Assembly (NCBI GenBank): GCA_946699065.1
Contig: CAMPDV010000890.1
Location: 62,001 to 126,000, forward strand
Source: Loxodes magnus
Lineage: Eukaryota > Ciliophora > Karyorelictea > Loxodida > Loxodidae
Length of the DNA: 64,000 nucleotides
Direction of reading: 5' to 3'
Shown: positions 61,400 through 64,000 of the stretch, in pieces
How positions within the stretch are numbered: the first letter of the stretch is position 1
Layout: every line of letters starts with the position of its first letter
Position numbers and translations under genes: made by a program
The notes under the pieces: model-generated
The model's input: the letters and a program-made list of their open reading frames with translations, nothing else
The model's database searches: none
What the model was told of the DNA's origin: nothing

Positions 61400-63663
61400 G
61401 CTTAGTAGCTTTAGCATGTGTATATCTATAACTTAAATTTTAAAACATATCTTTACTAATGCTATTTTATTTTTATTATTTTATTTATAAATAACTTGCT
61501 AAATCTATAAAAAACAGAAATAAATTATTAATTTTGTTAAAATTACTTAGACACTACTTAAAGCCTAAGATAAAATATATAACTAAAAGGATTTATAAAT
61601 AAACCTATTAATTAAGATATTCGTTAAAATAAAAATAGCTTATAAGATAATTATAAGAATTAGAGTTAATAAGCAAAGGAATAAGAGGATATGAGACTAA
61701 CTTATGAAAAGTATTATAAAATATATCTATTATGAGTATAAATGTAGCGAACTATAACAATAAAATTACTAAACATTAATTTTATTATTTTCTCTTAAGA
61801 AGCTAAAAAATACTATAATCGTTATTTTAGGATTTTCTTTAATTATTTTTAGATTTCTTTCACTTTTTTAAATAAAGAGAAAAATTAAACTATTAGAAAA
61901 TTATTGTTATAAGCTTTTTAATTCATACTGTAACACATAAAAATTAAATAACTTGATTAATAGTTAATTTAATTTAAGAAACTATAAATAATGAATGTTA
62001 AAATAGAGGATGCTATATCATAATAATTATTAATAAAATATAATTATTACAATTGAAAGTATATTTCGTTAAATAAAAAGAGCGAAAATAAAATTTAAAT
62101 TAAGAGTTAAAGTTTATCTTAGAATATTTTATTTTTAAGGAAATATTTAAAAAAAACTTTAGAAAAAATTTAATCTTTTTAAGTGAGTTCTTTGTGATAG
62201 TAGTTTAAGTCTGTCCTTTTTTTAGAAAAAGAAATAGAATAATTTAGATTAGAAATACTATAATTTTTTTATAAGGAAACAAATTAATTTTATAAAAAAG
62301 AGAATATTTCATTCACTAGTCCAAAGGCAATTGAGGTTTATGTGGAAGCATTCAATAAATTTTATATTTTCAACAAGAATATTTTTATTTTTTATTGACC
62401 TTTCCGAGAATTATCTCAATTAATTTATTCAAATATTTAATTTTTTTTAATTCTGTTTATTATGCTTGAGAATTTATATTTTTCAAACTTCAGAAATTTA
62501 TATTTAGATATGCTTTTAAGACGATGCTTATAAACCCTTTTTTATTGTTTTTTACTAATTGTTTTGAAAAATATTTGATAAGTATTTTTGCATAATATTT
62601 AAAATTTTTATGAGTAAAATATTAAAATAAAATATATTTGAATGTTTTTGATTTTTCATTGAGTATTGATATTTTTTTAAGATAAGTTTTGGCAAATCCT
62701 TTTATTATATTTTTATTCATAATCTTTAAAACTTTTCGGAATTTTTAATCTAAAATACGTAAAAATTAAAATCTTTTAACTTTATCTTTAATAATTTAAT
62801 TGGGTTTACTTTTTAATTAAAAATGTAAAATTTTAGTAAAATTTAAGATTTAAAATTATTTTATAAATTAAACCTAATTAAATTATCAAAGAAAACTAAT
62901 CTAAAATATAAAATTCACTCTGAATCTCTTAAAATTAATTTAAATAATAGTAGATTTCTATTTTTTAACTTAAAATTAAAATATTAAAATTTAATTAAAA
63001 CTTTTAACTTTTTATTTTTCTACTAATCTTCGATTTTTAATTTTTAATTTGAAATATTATAAAATTTCTATAATTTAATAACTTTAAAATTAAAATAATT
63101 TCCCTTTAAAATAATTAAATCTTTTATTTAAAGATAATAAAAATTGTCTTTAGAAGTTTAAATAAGTATACTTTTTTAATTTTTTAAAATTAGACTATAA
63201 AAGTTAAAATAAATTCAAAAAAATTCTACAAAAATTAAATAAAAAAATTCCATTAATTATGCTTAAAATAAGTTTCAAGAAAATTTCATTCAAAAAGTAT
63301 TTTTAAGATTTTAAGCAATATTTTATTAATTTAGCCTGAATTTACCTAAAATTTTTTTAATAATCAACCAATTTATTTGGATTAAGATGTAAATAAAATA
63401 ATTACGAATATTTCTTATTTCCTATTTATTGAATATTAAATTTTAGTATTTTCTGTATAAAAATATTTAAATTAAATTTCTTAAGTTTTTTATAAATCTT
63501 TTATCTATTTATCAGTTTGGCTAAACGATAAAGCAAAAGTCTTAATATATTTATATTTATTTTATCTAAAAATTTCTTATTTATAAAAGTTTAATTTAAT
63601 TGTTAGCTAATTATTATTGAATATCTTGCCGAAATTTATGATTTTTGTAAAAACTTGAAGCAA
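61400..63663. other. AT-rich DNA without a recognisable gene
   Basis: Nearly pure A/T with long homopolymers. No RNA gene, tandem array or protein motif was recognised. Confidence 0.5.
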
Positions 63664-63664
63664 T

Positions 63665-63669
63665 AAAAA
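63665..63669 (-). terminator. Pol III terminator of tRNA-Ala
   Basis: TTTTT on the minus strand directly after the discriminator base of the tRNA. Confidence 0.7.
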
Positions 63670-63742
63670 TGGAGAACTTGGGTATCGATCCCAATGCCTC
63701 TCGCATGCTAAGCGAGCGCTCTACCATTTGAGCTAGATCCCC
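63670..63742 (-). tRNA. tRNA-Ala (AGC)
   Basis: A 73-nt cloverleaf without intron and without encoded CCA. The acceptor stem carries the G3:U70 wobble pair that marks alanine tRNAs, and a single U6:U67 mismatch. The D arm (TAGCTCAAATGGTAGAGC) doubles as the A box. The anticodon stem is CTCGC/GCGAG with loop TTAGCAT and anticodon AGC. The T arm is TTGGG/CCCAA with loop ATCGATA, the A54 form usual in eukaryotic alanine tRNAs, which also gives the B box. Discriminator A. A T5 run follows. It is transcribed away from the partial gene at 63824. Confidence 0.96.
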
Positions 63743-63823
63743 TTTAATAATACCTAAATCGCTTCAATTTAAATAGCAAATTAATAAAATATAGAGCTAA
63801 CTATCTGATTTCGCTTAAATAAA

Positions 63824-64000
63824 ATGCTCACAAATAATCAAATTTTAAGTATAAAAAATAAAAAATATTATATAGAAAATCTACCAAATGATGAAGGAAA
63901 AAAAGCTGAACTATTTTATATTTTATGATCCAATTTTTCTTTCAAAGGAACACCATTTATTTATAAAAAAGATATAAATTTTAAAGATTAAGCAACTGAC
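63824..64000 (+). CDS. 5' part of an unidentified host gene (runs off the window)
   Basis: ATG at 63824 after A/T leader sequence opens 59 in-frame codons to the window edge (MLTNNQILSIKNKKYYIENL, then PNDEGKKAELFYIL, then SNFSFKGTPFIYKKD). The text is convincingly protein-like and there is no frame break. Codon 35 is TGA (63926-63928). Because the sequence on both sides stays protein-like in the same frame, TGA is probably read as Trp here. Too little is visible to name a family. Confidence 0.45.

Noticed and set aside
1-64000. CRISPR arrays, rRNA genes, LTR retroelements or Polinton-like elements
   Set aside because: No repeat-spacer arrays, no rRNA core sequences, no long terminal repeats and no capsid, integrase or protease motifs were recognised. 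The tandem array at 17-18 kb is a minisatellite without unique spacers.

Overview
The window is extremely AT-rich and reads as ciliate nuclear DNA. TAA and TAG fall at Gln positions in every recognisable protein. TGA falls at Trp positions in the LINEs, in one kinase relic and probably in the gene at the right edge. TGA also looks like the real stop of the one well-resolved host gene. All three 'stop' codons being usable as sense, with TGA doubling as stop, matches the karyorelict or Condylostoma type of code. In such a genome standard open reading frames are nearly meaningless, so calls here rest on protein motifs. Gene spacing is wide, and most recognisable sequence is retroelement or decayed gene, as expected of germline-like or repeat-rich ciliate DNA.

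Layout. 0-15 kb: a SINE-like element (267-693), several relics of a small coiled-coil ORF1-like element, a worn LINE ('D', 8.56-11.64 kb), a second SINE copy and a kinase fragment. 15.8-20.1 kb: a real gene island. A minus-strand gene encodes a RING finger, a Gln-rich coiled coil and a ubiquitin-like domain. Its 3' third is split by about 50 very short introns into 49 micro-exons, 48 of them exactly 3 nt. The central 36 form a 31-bp minisatellite whose unit is one intron plus one triplet. A GC-rich, structured, probably Pol III RNA gene lies divergently upstream. 20-27 kb: AT-rich DNA, more ORF1-like relics, one unidentified coding-like stretch and an 11-bp tandem array. 27-38.3 kb: two minus-strand APE-type LINEs ('A' with ORF1 and ORF2, 'B' 5'-truncated). 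38-47 kb: relics of host genes (Kelch repeats, a tyrosine-kinase-like kinase, a Gln-rich protein). 47.4-53 kb: a third SINE copy directly followed by LINE 'C'. 53-64 kb: mostly AT-rich DNA, two ORF1-like relics, a short composite element, an intact tRNA-Ala(AGC), and the start of a gene running off the right edge.

How it fits together. The SINEs share their 3' tail (a GC-rich hairpin followed by TTTA repeats) with LINEs A and B, so they were probably mobilised by LINE A/B machinery. LINE C has a different hairpin tail. The outstanding feature is the single-codon-exon array at 16.85-18.47 kb: its exon length is invariant while intron length and sequence vary, and the phase set by the first exon reads to a TGA stop just after the last intron.
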